Positions 37,142 to 45,065 of a stretch of 64,000 nt of DNA are shown here, one piece after another. The position numbers and the translations under genes are program-made. The stretch covers positions 124,001-188,000 of the forward strand of contig NZ_NOYD01000008.1 in the NCBI RefSeq assembly GCF_002258315.1, given 5' to 3'. Source of the DNA: Rhodococcus sp. 06-462-5. Lineage in GTDB: Bacteria > Actinomycetota > Actinomycetes > Mycobacteriales > Mycobacteriaceae. Numbering within the stretch: position 1 is the stretch's first letter; each line of letters begins with the position of its first letter. Under the pieces are notes generated by a model. The model saw only the letters and a program-made list of their open reading frames with translations. It was not told where the DNA came from and did not search any database.

Positions 37142-37204
37142 CCGCCGCGCACACAGAATTCCGATGCGGAGATGCCGCGTCGGAGAAAAGGGAGGGGAAT
37201 CGAG

Positions 37205-37408
37205 ATGATCGAGAACGCACTGCAGGAGTTGAAGACTCGAATCATGCTGTTCGGCGTGGAGGACGACGGCATGTCGACCGCGGAGTACGCCATCGGCACC
37301 ATCGCGGCCGCGGCGTTCGGGGCGGTGTTGTACACGGTGGTGACCGGCAACAGCATCGTGACGGCGTTGACGGGGATCATCGATCGAGCGTTGAACACTG
37401 CCGTCTGA
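37205..37408 (+). CDS. Flp-type pilin-like protein (DUF4244)
   Basis: A 67-residue protein, MIENALQELKTRIM followed by DDGMSTAEYAIGTIAAAAFG, matching the actinobacterial DUF4244 pilin-like family. The glutamate-tyrosine pair after a glycine is the prepilin-peptidase layout of Flp pilins, followed by one hydrophobic helix. It is probably the structural subunit of the pilus. It lies 63 bases after tadC; the ATG at 37205 follows GGAGGGGAAT, a strong ribosome site, as expected for a highly made subunit. Confidence 0.88.
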   Translation: MIENALQELKTRIMLFGVEDDGMSTAEYAIGTIAAAAFGAVLYTVVTGNSIVTALTGIIDRALNTAV

Positions 37409-37410
37409 TC

Positions 37411-37743
37411 TTGGGCGATGATGACGGGGCCGTGACGGTGGAGGCGGCGTTCGCGATTGCGTCCATCGTCGCGGTGATCGTGGTGTGCATCGGGGCGATC
37501 GTGTCGGTGACGATGCACATCGGGTGCGTCGATGCAGCCAGGGAGACGGCTCGACTGGCGGCCAGAGGGGATGCGGACCGGGCTGTGACGGTGGGGGAGA
37601 GGGTGGCACCGGACGGTGCGCGCATCACGGTGACCGAGGACGGGGAGTTCTTCGTCGCGAGGGTGGAGGTGGCGAGTCCGCTGCCGGGATTGACGTTGTC
37701 GGCTGAGGCGGTTGCTGCTGCGGAACCGGTTGCGGCCGAATGA
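37411..37743 (+). CDS. TadE-like pseudopilin (Rv3655c-like)
   Basis: A 110-residue protein beginning LGDDDGAVTVEAAFAIASIV, the TadE-like layout with glutamate before a hydrophobic helix, then a small beta-rich extracellular domain. It starts two bases after the pilin gene stop. The start is uncertain: TTG at 37411 or GTG at 37432; the first keeps the acidic segment seen in the family. Its stop overlaps the next ATG. Confidence 0.8.
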   Translation: MGDDDGAVTVEAAFAIASIVAVIVVCIGAIVSVTMHIGCVDAARETARLAARGDADRAVTVGERVAPDGARITVTEDGEFFVARVEVASPLPGLTLSAEAVAAAEPVAAE

Positions 37744-38105
37744 GGCTCGGTCTCCGGACGGCGCTGCGTGACGACGAGGGTGGGGCGACGGTGTTGGCCG
37801 CTTTGGCGATGTCGGCGTTGATTGCTGTGGTGGTGATGGTGATCCATGTCGGCTCGGCTGTGGGTGCTCGTCATCAGGCGCAATCGGCGGCCGACCTCGC
37901 GGCGCTGGCAGGGGCCGGGGCGCTGGACCGTGGGGTGGCCGATGCGTGCGAGACGGCGCGTGGGTTGGCGGTACGAATGGGGACTCAGTTGCGGGAGTGC
38001 ACGATCGACGAGTGGGACGTGATCGTCACGGTGGGCCAACCGGTGTTCCTCGGGCGCTTCGGAATGTCCGACGCCATCGCCTCGGCTCGGGCGGGTCCGG
38101 GGTGA
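37740..38105 (+). CDS. TadG/TadE-like protein (Rv3654c-like), end of Tad operon
   Basis: A 121-residue protein with the Rv3654c pattern: DDEGGATVLAALAMSALIAVVVMVIHVGSAV (helix) then RHQAQSAADLAALAGAGAL and cysteines in ADACETA and LRECTID. It probably forms part of the pilus or helps secretion. The ATG at 37740 overlaps the stop of the previous gene. The last 57 bases, including the stop, are identical to 45400-45456, so the accessory element begins exactly at the end of this gene and leaves it whole. Confidence 0.86.
   Translation: MRLGLRTALRDDEGGATVLAALAMSALIAVVVMVIHVGSAVGARHQAQSAADLAALAGAGALDRGVADACETARGLAVRMGTQLRECTIDEWDVIVTVGQPVFLGRFGMSDAIASARAGPG
38049..38105 (+). repeat. Left 57-bp direct repeat (attL-like)
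   Basis: Identical over 57 bases to 45400-45456 (starts CTCGGGCGCTTCGGAATG, ends GGTCCGGGGTGA). It contains the 3' end and stop codon of the Tad operon's last gene. Flanking bases differ on both sides. Confidence 0.93.
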
Positions 38106-38901
38106 TGCCGGCCGGGCTCGTTTGTCAGGTGCCGATATGTCGTCCCGATCGTCCGAGCCGAACCGATTCTGGCAGTGCCCGCGTTCGAGCGCGTGGAAGC
38201 CGAACTCGCCAACCGAGCGAACCGCAAGGGCCCGACGAAGCGGTCCCAGTCGCTGCTACTCCAGATCATCAAGTGCGGGTCTGCGGAAGCCCCGCCTACC
38301 GAGGCAACAGGCGGCATCGGGCGGACGTGCGGTATCGGTGCGCAACGCCTCAGTACAAGTCGACGTGCGGGAACCGAACGATCAGGGAGGACTACGCAGA
38401 CGACGTTGTGGAGTCGCTACTGGTCACGATGCTCGGAGAGTCCGAGCGAAACGGATGACTCTGGGATTCGGGCTCGGACCGCTCCGCAGAGCTGGACTCG
38501 ACCTTGACCGACCTCATCGGGCAGCTCGGTACAGGGCCGTTCAAGGGCGCGACTCCGCAGAAGGCGAAGCTGGAACAGCGGATAGCCGAGCTCGCTGCTC
38601 GGCAAGAGGGGCTGTCCAAGGCCGAGACCAAGGCTGCTGGCTGGACTTGATAACCGGCAGGAGAGCTGTTCTCGCAGTGGTGGGAGCGTCAGACAACTGA
38701 GCAGTTGAACATCTGGTTTCGGACGATGAGTGTGGAGCTGACGTGGACGTTCGATGACGATGCAAGGATCCGAATCTGAAGCTCGACCTTGGGGATCTGG
38801 AGACGATGACCGAGCAGCTTGGTCAGAAAGGCGTGGTTGTCGAATGGCAGGGTGTCTTTGGCTTGATGAACAGCCAGGGGATCAAATCGCTCGAGCTCTG
38901 A
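38106..38901 (+). pseudogene. Large serine integrase, C-terminal remnant, frameshifted
   Basis: Three reading frames joined give one protein: VVPIVRAEPILAVPAFERV and TKRSQSLLLQIIKCG (frame of 38106), then VCGSPAYRGNRRHR with CATPQYKSTCGNRTIRE and ADDVVESLLVTMLGESER, then ELDSTLTDLIGQLGTGPF, KLEQRIAELAARQEGL, AAGWT, and ELFSQWWERQTTEQLNIWF, RTMSVELTW, ending LMNSQGIKSLEL and TGA at 38899-38901. This is the recombinase domain tail, the zinc ribbon (CGxCG...C...C) and the coiled-coil end of Bxb1-like integrases. The first shift is a one-base loss next to KCG (38270s); stops follow near 38458 and 38648. The catalytic N-terminus is missing: the similarity starts at the repeat. Confidence 0.85.
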
Positions 38902-38902
38902 A

Positions 38903-39673
38903 CTACCTCCGGCTCGGCTTAGAGCCCCGGCTCGAACTTTCCGTCTCCTCGGGTGATGGATTATCGGCGGGAATCGGGTCTACTCCCTCCGTGGCAACCT
39001 GTCGCGTCCAAGGTAAACGGAACCGCTTCTTCCGCTCCGCCCGTTTAGCACCTTCCGCCTGGACATTCAGATCCCCCATAAAGGTGTCAACCAACGCGGC
39101 CTTGATCGGCAGCATCTCTGTCGCCTTTTGCAAGAAGTCGGGTTTGCCGAGCGACCTGGCTGTTTTATTTATAGCGAGGTGAAACGTTGCGAATGCTCCG
39201 AATGAGCTTTCCATGCCTAGTAGCTGTAGTCGGGCAAGCATCACCTTTCGTTCGTCGTGCAGTTCTTGCAGGCGTTGGCTGCACGCTGTGATCTCGTCCG
39301 CGGTCCCACGGGTCCGAGCCTTCGCCGCTTCCCTGGCCGCTTGGTGGCTGCGCTCGGCCAGCTCGACGGTTACGGCGAGCGCGGTCACTCGTTCCGTGCG
39401 TCGGTGTCTTGCATGCTCTGCAGAAATTTGGCGCTCGACGTTTTGTGCAGTGGAGTGAATCTGCTTTTGTACGCCGCGCCAAGCGATGCGTGCAGCCAGA
39501 AGCGCAATCAGCGCGGCGATGATCGTGGCGACGGGCTGGGTTAACAAGCCGGGATCAGGTGGAACGAGACGATCAAGAAGCTCGGAAGGGATCGTCACTT
39601 GCGGCTCGACTACGACGGTAGGGGCCGGGACGACAATTGCCGGAGGCACCTGCTCCAACGACTGCGAGTTCAT
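38903..39673 (-). CDS. Single-pass membrane protein with cytosolic coiled coil, unknown function
   Basis: A 256-residue protein I do not recognise. It has a proline-rich N-terminus (PPAIVVPAPTVVVEP), one membrane helix (about 46-66: PVATIIAALIALLAARIAW), a long charged helical region (about 70-150, rich in E, R and A) likely to form a coiled coil, and a basic tail. The ATG at 39671-39673 overlaps the stop of the upstream gene by four bases, so the two proteins are translationally coupled and probably work together. It ends one base from the integrase remnant. Confidence 0.6.
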   Translation of the reverse strand: MNSQSLEQVPPAIVVPAPTVVVEPQVTIPSELLDRLVPPDPGLLTQPVATIIAALIALLAARIAWRGVQKQIHSTAQNVERQISAEHARHRRTERVTALAVTVELAERSHQAAREAAKARTRGTADEITACSQRLQELHDERKVMLARLQLLGMESSFGAFATFHLAINKTARSLGKPDFLQKATEMLPIKAALVDTFMGDLNVQAEGAKRAERKKRFRLPWTRQVATEGVDPIPADNPSPEETESSSRGSKPSRR

Positions 39674-40044
39674 TTCCTGAGCTTCCAATTACGTTCGATG
39701 CGCGCAGTCTCCTCGGACAGTGTTCCGGCCACGTTCTGCCTCCGCGCCTTCCGTTGTTCGTCCGTCACGATTGGCAGGCGGGGGCCTTCGATCACCGCGA
39801 TCGCTTCACTCGTCATGTAGGGGCGAAGCTGTTGATACCAACCCATACTGGTCACTGCGACACCAGTTCGTCTGAAAGCGGCCAGACCTTCCCTTGCCTG
39901 AGTCAATATACGAAGCTGATGCTGCATCTTGATCTGCCGCTTGTCGATCGCCCACCTCGCCCACGGGGCGAGGAGTGCCGATACTGCACCCGTCGCAAGA
40001 CCTGCTCCGCCCCCGATTGCCGCTGCCCAAAGCTCGCTGCTCAT
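39670..40044 (-). CDS. Small protein with N-terminal hydrophobic helix, unknown function
   Basis: A 124-residue protein I do not recognise. Residues 4-28 (ELWAAAIGGGAGLATGAVSA) form a glycine/alanine-rich hydrophobic helix, followed by a basic segment (RWAIDKRQIKMQHQLRILTQ) and an alpha-helical remainder. It is the first gene of a two-gene unit and is divergent from the AIPR gene, with 157 bases between starts. The shape, a helix plus coil next to a nuclease-like gene, would suit a membrane effector or sensor, but this is only inference. Confidence 0.6.
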   Translation of the reverse strand: MSSELWAAAIGGGAGLATGAVSALLAPWARWAIDKRQIKMQHQLRILTQAREGLAAFRRTGVAVTSMGWYQQLRPYMTSEAIAVIEGPRLPIVTDEQRKARRQNVAGTLSEETARIERNWKLRK

Positions 40045-40201
40045 CGCAGCAATGTATAGGTGAACTCGGACGATCTTCGCGTCGACCCTCGTTGGGGTCG
40101 CACCAACCCGGCGTGCGGCATTCGTCGTTCGCGCTCGTTGGCGGGCTCCCAGTGACCAACCGTCTTGCGGACGATCAGGTGGGGCGCGATAGCTTTGCCC
40201 G

Positions 40202-41953
40202 ATGAGCGAATCTCCAGATCAAGCCATCGCTATTGGCAACTTCCTTGAGTTCAAGTCAAGCAATTACCCGAAACTATCGGAGGACGAGGCTTTCGAGCGG
40301 TTCGCCTCCAGTGTGCTGCTCAGGCAGTACGGTGCCGATCATGCAGACATCGAGCGCGGCCTTGTGTCTGGGACCAACGACGGCGGGATTGACGGCATCT
40401 TCCTGTTTCTGAATCGCCGTGAACTAGTTGATTCAGACTCGGTCCGGCTGACGAGGCGCAAGGCTGCCCTCGCCGGTTTGCAGACCGGCATGTCATTGGA
40501 CGTCGTCGTGGTCCAGACTAAGAAGGAAAAGAAATGGGATTCAAACGTGCTCCCAAAAATCGAGAGTACGTTAAAGGTCATCTTTGATGACAACCAGTCT
40601 GCCGCAGACCTGAGATCGTTTCCTCTTAACGACGACATTATCGAAAAAGCGATGACGTGGCGGACACTGCGAGCAAAGCTTGCAATGCTGGTGCCAGTCG
40701 TCCATTTCCACGTCTACTACGCCACCTTCGCGCCACAAGGGAACGTGGACAAGTACATGCAGACGAAGTCCAAGCAGCTAAAGGACTGGCTGACCGGCTG
40801 CTTACCAACGGGAAGTACAACTACGGTGGAATATGTGGGCGACGCGGAGCTGGTTACCCGGTTGCGTGTTAGCACCGATTTCATGGCAAAGCTCGTGCTT
40901 ACGAAACCGCCAGTGCGGCAAGCAAATGCATTGGTAGGGCTCGTCTCGATCAAGGACTACATCGACTTCCTGCGATACGAAAAATCTGCGACCATTCGGG
41001 AGGAGATGTTCGCGGTCAACGTGCGGGACTACGCTGGCGCGAATGTCAGAGTCAACGACGCAATTGGGATGACCTTAGAGAGCAATTCTGACTCCGCCTT
41101 CTGGTGGCTGAACAACGGAATAACGGTGATCGCGGACAAGGCAAACAACCCACTTGAGCTAGAATGGGTTCTGACAAACCCTCTGATCGTCAACGGTCTC
41201 CAGACCTCTCACGTCATCCACGAGCAAGCCGTCGCGAAGGCCATAACTAGGAATCGGCTCAAGGAATCCATTCTCGTCCGCGTTATCACCGAGTCCGATC
41301 CCGAGGTGCGTGAAGCAATCATCAGTGGAACGAACAATCAGACGGCGATTGCCAGTCTTCAGCTACACGCCAATGACGAGAAGCAGATTCGAATCGAGCA
41401 GTTTCTGCACTCGCACGGTTGGCACTATGAACGGCGGCGATACCAGTATCGCGGCGTAAAGGTGGCAGCTAGCAAAATTCGCAATATGACTGAGGTGGGC
41501 CAGGCCGTGATGGCGATTCGCCTTCTTCAGCCCGATACAGCCCGGGCGCGCCCAGCATCTCTGCTCGGCACAGACCTAGGGTGGATGCGGGTCTTCAAAC
41601 CTGACGATTCGGAGGAGCTATATCTGAAAGCATTGATGGTTGTCGATGCGGTCGACGACTACCTCAGGACGCCCGCCGCGAAAGCCGTTGCCGACGACTC
41701 AACCAACGCGCGTTTCTATCTGGCCTCCGGATACGTCCTGCAGTCGTCGGGGGTCACCAAGCTCGAAGACTATGAGAAGGTTCCGATCGGGAAGCTCAAG
41801 GACAAGCCGACTCAGTCCACGCTCACTTGTCTGCACAAGTTGCTAAATGAGGAGGTTAATAAGATCGACGACGGCAAGACTGCCCTGGACCGCATTTTCA
41901 AAGGCCCGAATCTTAAGAGTGCCTTCTTCAATAGAATTGTTAGCCAGCCGTAG
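40202..41953 (+). CDS. AIPR-family (abortive infection) protein with N-terminal nuclease-like domain
   Basis: A 583-residue protein. Residues 265-340 carry the AIPR signature: FAVNVRDYAGANVRVNDAIG, WWLNNGITVIA (NNGIT at 304-308) and LIVNGLQTSHVI (329-335). The N-terminus has GTNDGGIDGIFLF with D64 and VVVVQTKKEKKW with Q105 and K107, which fits a PD-(D/E)xK restriction-type fold (D...QxK). AIPR proteins are linked to abortive infection by lactococcal phage. Codons are unlike neighbouring genes (AAA, ATA, TTA are used). ATG at 40202. Likely a single-gene defence nuclease, or the partner of the divergent pair. Confidence 0.85.
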   Translation: MSESPDQAIAIGNFLEFKSSNYPKLSEDEAFERFASSVLLRQYGADHADIERGLVSGTNDGGIDGIFLFLNRRELVDSDSVRLTRRKAALAGLQTGMSLDVVVVQTKKEKKWDSNVLPKIESTLKVIFDDNQSAADLRSFPLNDDIIEKAMTWRTLRAKLAMLVPVVHFHVYYATFAPQGNVDKYMQTKSKQLKDWLTGCLPTGSTTTVEYVGDAELVTRLRVSTDFMAKLVLTKPPVRQANALVGLVSIKDYIDFLRYEKSATIREEMFAVNVRDYAGANVRVNDAIGMTLESNSDSAFWWLNNGITVIADKANNPLELEWVLTNPLIVNGLQTSHVIHEQAVAKAITRNRLKESILVRVITESDPEVREAIISGTNNQTAIASLQLHANDEKQIRIEQFLHSHGWHYERRRYQYRGVKVAASKIRNMTEVGQAVMAIRLLQPDTARARPASLLGTDLGWMRVFKPDDSEELYLKALMVVDAVDDYLRTPAAKAVADDSTNARFYLASGYVLQSSGVTKLEDYEKVPIGKLKDKPTQSTLTCLHKLLNEEVNKIDDGKTALDRIFKGPNLKSAFFNRIVSQP

Positions 41954-42451
41954 CCGCTCGGGGCTGTGAGCGCCGGCGGCGGCTGGACGGGGTAGGAAGG
42001 TTCTGAGGGCACCCGTACGTAGCCGACGAAATCGTCAGGCCTTTGACCCCTCTCGCGCTTTGTGATCCGCGCTGACGGAAAGCCTCCCACACAGCGAGGG
42101 GCTCACGTCCAAGTCACGCGGGATTCGTCGCGTCTAGCCTGCGTCCCCGAGAAGGACGACGCCCCAGCGCGCTTGGAATCCCCGTACTGCTTGCGCACTG
42201 CTCTTTTCATCGCCAAGTAAACCGTCAGGGCAAATTTTCGATCGCGAATGGGTGTAAACACTAGCGGTCGAGTACACGATCGGTACCGTCGCCGCCGCAG
42301 CGGTCAGGGTGGGGTGCTACTACCTGCTCAAAGGTCGCATGTTCCTCCGCATGCCAAGGGTGTGGAGCAGCAAGCGGGAATTCCTGAAAAGCGTTGCCTC
42401 TGAGGCTAATTTCGAGCTCGTCATGCCTCGATGCTGATTCCTGCTTGAAGG
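41954..42451. other. Gene-poor stretch in the element (498 bp)
   Basis: Nothing coding is supported. A minus-strand reading through 42261-42674 overlaps the kinase in another frame and has no protein pattern. A short plus-strand reading ending near 42437 (GTVAAAAVRVGCYYLLKGR, then MFLRMPRVWSSKREFLKSVA) has some protein character but no clear start or relatives that I know. Confidence 0.4.
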
Positions 42452-43507
42452 TCAGTTGCACGCATGGAATGCGCTCCGTAATGCCGCTGGGAGTCCGGAG
42501 CTGGCTACCGTCCGCTGGGCCGCCTTGATGGCTCGATGAGAAGCTGCGTGGCGTGCGATGATGTTCAGCTGTGTTCGTACACCTGTCGGGATGGCGCAGA
42601 CCTCGATGCAGGAATGTCCCTTGGTCCCGGAGAAGCACTGTTCGTGCCCGGTGTGCGGCTGTACTCGGTTCCATTCGCGCGCAGGCAGCGATCGCCCGCC
42701 CAGGGCAGAGTCCAGAGCAGCAGCCGAGGCGTAGCGTTCGACTGAATCTCGCGCAATCGACTTGTTGACGATGTCTCGCAGGCCCTGCGGAACGTGGGGT
42801 GCCACGTCCCAGACATCAGGTTGAGGTGCCGACCATACATCGCCGTAAGACGACGCTCCCGGCACGGGCTGGGCACCAGCGAACATCCAGAACAGGGTTG
42901 CGCCAAGGCTGTAGACGTCGGCCGCAACGCCGTAGACACGCAAGTTCGTCGGGTTTTGACCGGGTGCTCCAATGCGTGCAACTTCTGGTGCCATGGTCGG
43001 AATGCTTCCGGCGGCGTCGGCCAGTCGGTTTGCGTCCTGGAGCTGGGCGAGCCCGAGGTCTCCGACTAGAACGTCCTGACGATGGTTGATGAAGAGGTTC
43101 TCGGGTTTGATGTCGCGGTGTAGTAATTTTTGATCATGGATGCGGGCGACACCCTGGCACGCTTGCCGGGCCCAACGAACGGCTGTGCTGATCGGGACTC
43201 CGACGTCTGGGTCGATCTGGTCTGCGATCGTGCCGTGCGTTGCCAGATCTGTCACGACGTAGGGGCGTCCGCCAGCGAGGCCCGCGTTCAAGACCTTCAG
43301 GACGTACTCACCGTCGAGTTGCTTGAGGATTTGTGCCTCGGTCCACGGGCCCGCCACCGTCTGCTTGTGGATCTTGAGGGCGCATGACTCCTTAAGATAA
43401 TGATCGAAAACCTCATACACCTCACCAAATTTTCCGCTCCCCAGAGCCTTTCGTATCTCGTACCGGCCATCGACGATCTGTGCCGTCGGCGGAATTGGTG
43501 CCGTCAT
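42452..43507 (-). CDS. Serine/threonine protein kinase with unusual C-terminal domain
   Basis: A 351-residue soluble kinase. The Gly loop is LGSGKFGEVYEV, K45 (CALKIH) is the ATP lysine, the catalytic loop is LLHRDIKPENLF (D132), the metal motif is DLG at 150-152 (usually DFG), and APE is at 173-175. No membrane helix or PASTA repeats follow, unlike house-keeping PknA/B. Residues 279-325 form a separate module with WNRVQPHTGHEQCFSG and IEVCAIPTGVRTQLNI, rich in H and C, perhaps metal-binding. The gene is divergent from an unknown gene, 26 bases away. A defence kinase is the likeliest role given the setting (inference). Confidence 0.85.
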   Translation of the reverse strand: MTAPIPPTAQIVDGRYEIRKALGSGKFGEVYEVFDHYLKESCALKIHKQTVAGPWTEAQILKQLDGEYVLKVLNAGLAGGRPYVVTDLATHGTIADQIDPDVGVPISTAVRWARQACQGVARIHDQKLLHRDIKPENLFINHRQDVLVGDLGLAQLQDANRLADAAGSIPTMAPEVARIGAPGQNPTNLRVYGVAADVYSLGATLFWMFAGAQPVPGASSYGDVWSAPQPDVWDVAPHVPQGLRDIVNKSIARDSVERYASAAALDSALGGRSLPAREWNRVQPHTGHEQCFSGTKGHSCIEVCAIPTGVRTQLNIIARHAASHRAIKAAQRTVASSGLPAALRSAFHACN

Positions 43508-43521
43508 GGCGAGATCCTACG

Positions 43522-43527
43522 CATAAT
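43522..43527 (+). promoter_or_regulatory. Candidate -10 box for a leaderless transcript
   Basis: CATAAT is followed by six bases and then the ATG at 43534, so transcription from the usual distance would start on the start codon itself. Leaderless messages are common in Mycobacteriales. No ribosome site precedes the ATG. Confidence 0.5.
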
Positions 43528-43533
43528 GTGTGG

Positions 43534-44022
43534 ATGCGGGTGATGGGTTTGGCTCTGAGTATCAGCGGCAAGAAGATCACGGTGGCAGCCGTGATTCTCG
43601 ACGATCATGCGCGACCGGAAGACGGGTTCGACAGGCAGGCCGTCAGCGTAGAGAACAGCTTCGACGTTAAGGCGGACGAGGACGACCTCGCTGTTCGGCT
43701 GGGAGACGTAGCCAAATCAATCAGCGGCAGAGCCCGTTCCATCGCGCCTGATGGCGTGGTGGTTCGTCGAGCTGACCGGCCCCAGCGTCCTTCTAACCAG
43801 GATGGGCCACGGCTGAGGCTGCTGGCGGAAGGGGCTGTTACGGCGGCGGTGCACGAAGTTGTTCGCAACACCGTTATTCGCAACGGCAAGGACTGTGGAG
43901 CGGCGTTCGGCACCGTGAAGGAGAAGCTGGACGAGGAGGCGCAAGCCATTCTTAGCGGGAAGTACAAGGAGGCGACAGCGGCGGCGTTGTCGGGTCTGGC
44001 GGGTAACCGCATGACGGTCTAG
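43534..44022 (+). CDS. Unknown protein paired with the kinase; possible RNase H/RuvC-like fold
   Basis: A 162-residue protein. The start VMGLALSISGKKITVAAVIL looks like the first beta hairpin of RNase H/RuvC-like nucleases, but the usual first aspartate (GLD) is alanine or serine. APDGVVVRRAD could be the second catalytic strand, and RLRLLAEGAVTAAVHE a following helix. This fold call is weak. It starts 26 bases from the divergent kinase and its TAG overlaps the stop of the convergent HTH gene by four bases, so three genes are tightly packed. GTG at 43528 is an alternative start. Confidence 0.6.
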   Translation: MRVMGLALSISGKKITVAAVILDDHARPEDGFDRQAVSVENSFDVKADEDDLAVRLGDVAKSISGRARSIAPDGVVVRRADRPQRPSNQDGPRLRLLAEGAVTAAVHEVVRNTVIRNGKDCGAAFGTVKEKLDEEAQAILSGKYKEATAAALSGLAGNRMTV

Positions 44023-44462
44023 GGCACTTCGTGGATGTCCGGTCCCAGATGATTCGTGGCGATCGCGGCGTACTCCTCGGTGATCCGCTCGGCCTTCCGG
44101 GCCATTTCGTGTTCGGCCTGAAGAGCGGCGACCGCGTCCGCCAGCAGGCCAGTCAGCTTCTCGTTCTGCCGTCGTTCCATTGTGAGCTGATCGCGCGCGA
44201 CATCGAGGGCGAGCTTCATCCGGTAGGCATCGTCTCGCAACGTCGCCTCGCTGACCGTGTGAGATCCGCCGCGTCGGCCAGCGTGCCCCGCTTCCCAGGA
44301 TTCCAGCGACGAGACGAACACCCGAGGGGCATTGCGGGGCGCACGTGTTCCCGATGGTTGCGGCGGGCCATAGAGGTCTCTTGCCTTGAGCATCTGGTTG
44401 ATGCGCTGCCGCGAGACGCCGAGGCGCGTCGCTGCGTCCCGGATCGTCACTGCCTCGTCCAC
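44019..44462 (-). CDS. HTH DNA-binding protein with C-terminal coiled coil
   Basis: A 147-residue protein. Residues 4-30 (AVTIRDAATRLGVSRQRINQ) form an excisionase/MerR-like helix-turn-helix; residues 70-130 (AYRMKLALDVARDQLTMERR, QNEKLTGLLADAVAALQAEH) form a long coiled coil. It is probably the regulator of the module. Between it and the divergent next gene is the perfect palindrome TAAGCAACTTGCTTA, its likely binding site. Its stop overlaps that of the convergent gene. Confidence 0.75.
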   Translation of the reverse strand: MDEAVTIRDAATRLGVSRQRINQMLKARDLYGPPQPSGTRAPRNAPRVFVSSLESWEAGHAGRRGGSHTVSEATLRDDAYRMKLALDVARDQLTMERRQNEKLTGLLADAVAALQAEHEMARKAERITEEYAAIATNHLGPDIHEVP

Positions 44463-44490
44463 ACCTCAAGGATCGCGCAAGGCCGATAGG

Positions 44491-44505
44491 TAAGCAACTT
44501 GCTTA
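44491..44505. promoter_or_regulatory. 15-bp perfect palindrome between HTH gene and divergent gene; candidate operator
   Basis: TAAGCAACTTGCTTA is a 7-1-7 palindrome, 29 bases from the HTH gene start and 46 bases from the start of the divergent gene. A second half-like TTGCT follows at 44543-44547. The region is AT-rich compared with its surroundings. Confidence 0.6.
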
Positions 44506-44550
44506 GCAATGTCCTTTCGATCCGGGTCTAGGAAAGGCATACTTGCTGAT

Positions 44551-44964
44551 ATGAGCACTCCGGTTAGTCTCCTGGACCGGGTTTGCGCAGCACAGACGGC
44601 GAACAGTGCGCTGCGTGGCAATGATCTAAGGAAAGCTGGGCGCAAGGTCGCTGCCCTAGCCACTCGTGACGGCTGTGCGCTAATGGCGGTCGACGATGCC
44701 GGAGAGCGGCTCATAGCGGCGGCCCTTCTCGCCGACGACGCCGTGCGCACTGTCGATACCTCTCGCCGCCTCGACGACCAATCCGTTCTCCTCGTCGCTG
44801 GCTTTCTTGCCGGGACGACCGGAATCGCGCAGAAGGCAGATCTGGCGCGAGCTCTTGGAGCAGCACACGTCCAGGCAACCGTCTTAGGTGACGAGCGCGT
44901 GAGTGTGCACGGGTGCGATCGCGTAACGTCGCTGAACTTTCGGCCACACCTGGTCGCGCTATAA
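44551..44964 (+). CDS. Unknown small protein of the element
   Basis: A 137-residue soluble protein, alpha/beta in pattern (CALMAVDDAGERLIAAALLA; QSVLLVAGFLAGTTGIAQKA, then DLARALGAAHVQATVLGD). The strand-glycine-loop VLLVAGFLAGTTG followed by a helix recalls a nucleotide or phosphoribosyl-diphosphate loop, but I cannot assign a family. The ATG at 44551 lies after GGAAAGG. It is divergent from the HTH gene and probably controlled by it. Confidence 0.6.
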   Translation: MSTPVSLLDRVCAAQTANSALRGNDLRKAGRKVAALATRDGCALMAVDDAGERLIAAALLADDAVRTVDTSRRLDDQSVLLVAGFLAGTTGIAQKADLARALGAAHVQATVLGDERVSVHGCDRVTSLNFRPHLVAL

Positions 44965-45065
44965 CTAATGGATCACCTGCGATCAGAAGCAGGTTCTGCG
45001 ACCGAGTGGACCGAGGTCGCGTGAAAGCCCACCACGGGCTGTGGCCGCGTCTCGACTGGGTGCGA

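Noticed and set aside
38049..38105. Target-site duplication of an insertion sequence
   Set aside because: 57 bp is far too long for a transposase duplication, and there is no transposase or terminal inverted repeat.
42261..42674. Long minus-strand reading frame overlapping the kinase
   Set aside because: No protein-like pattern; the kinase frame has clear motifs over the shared part.
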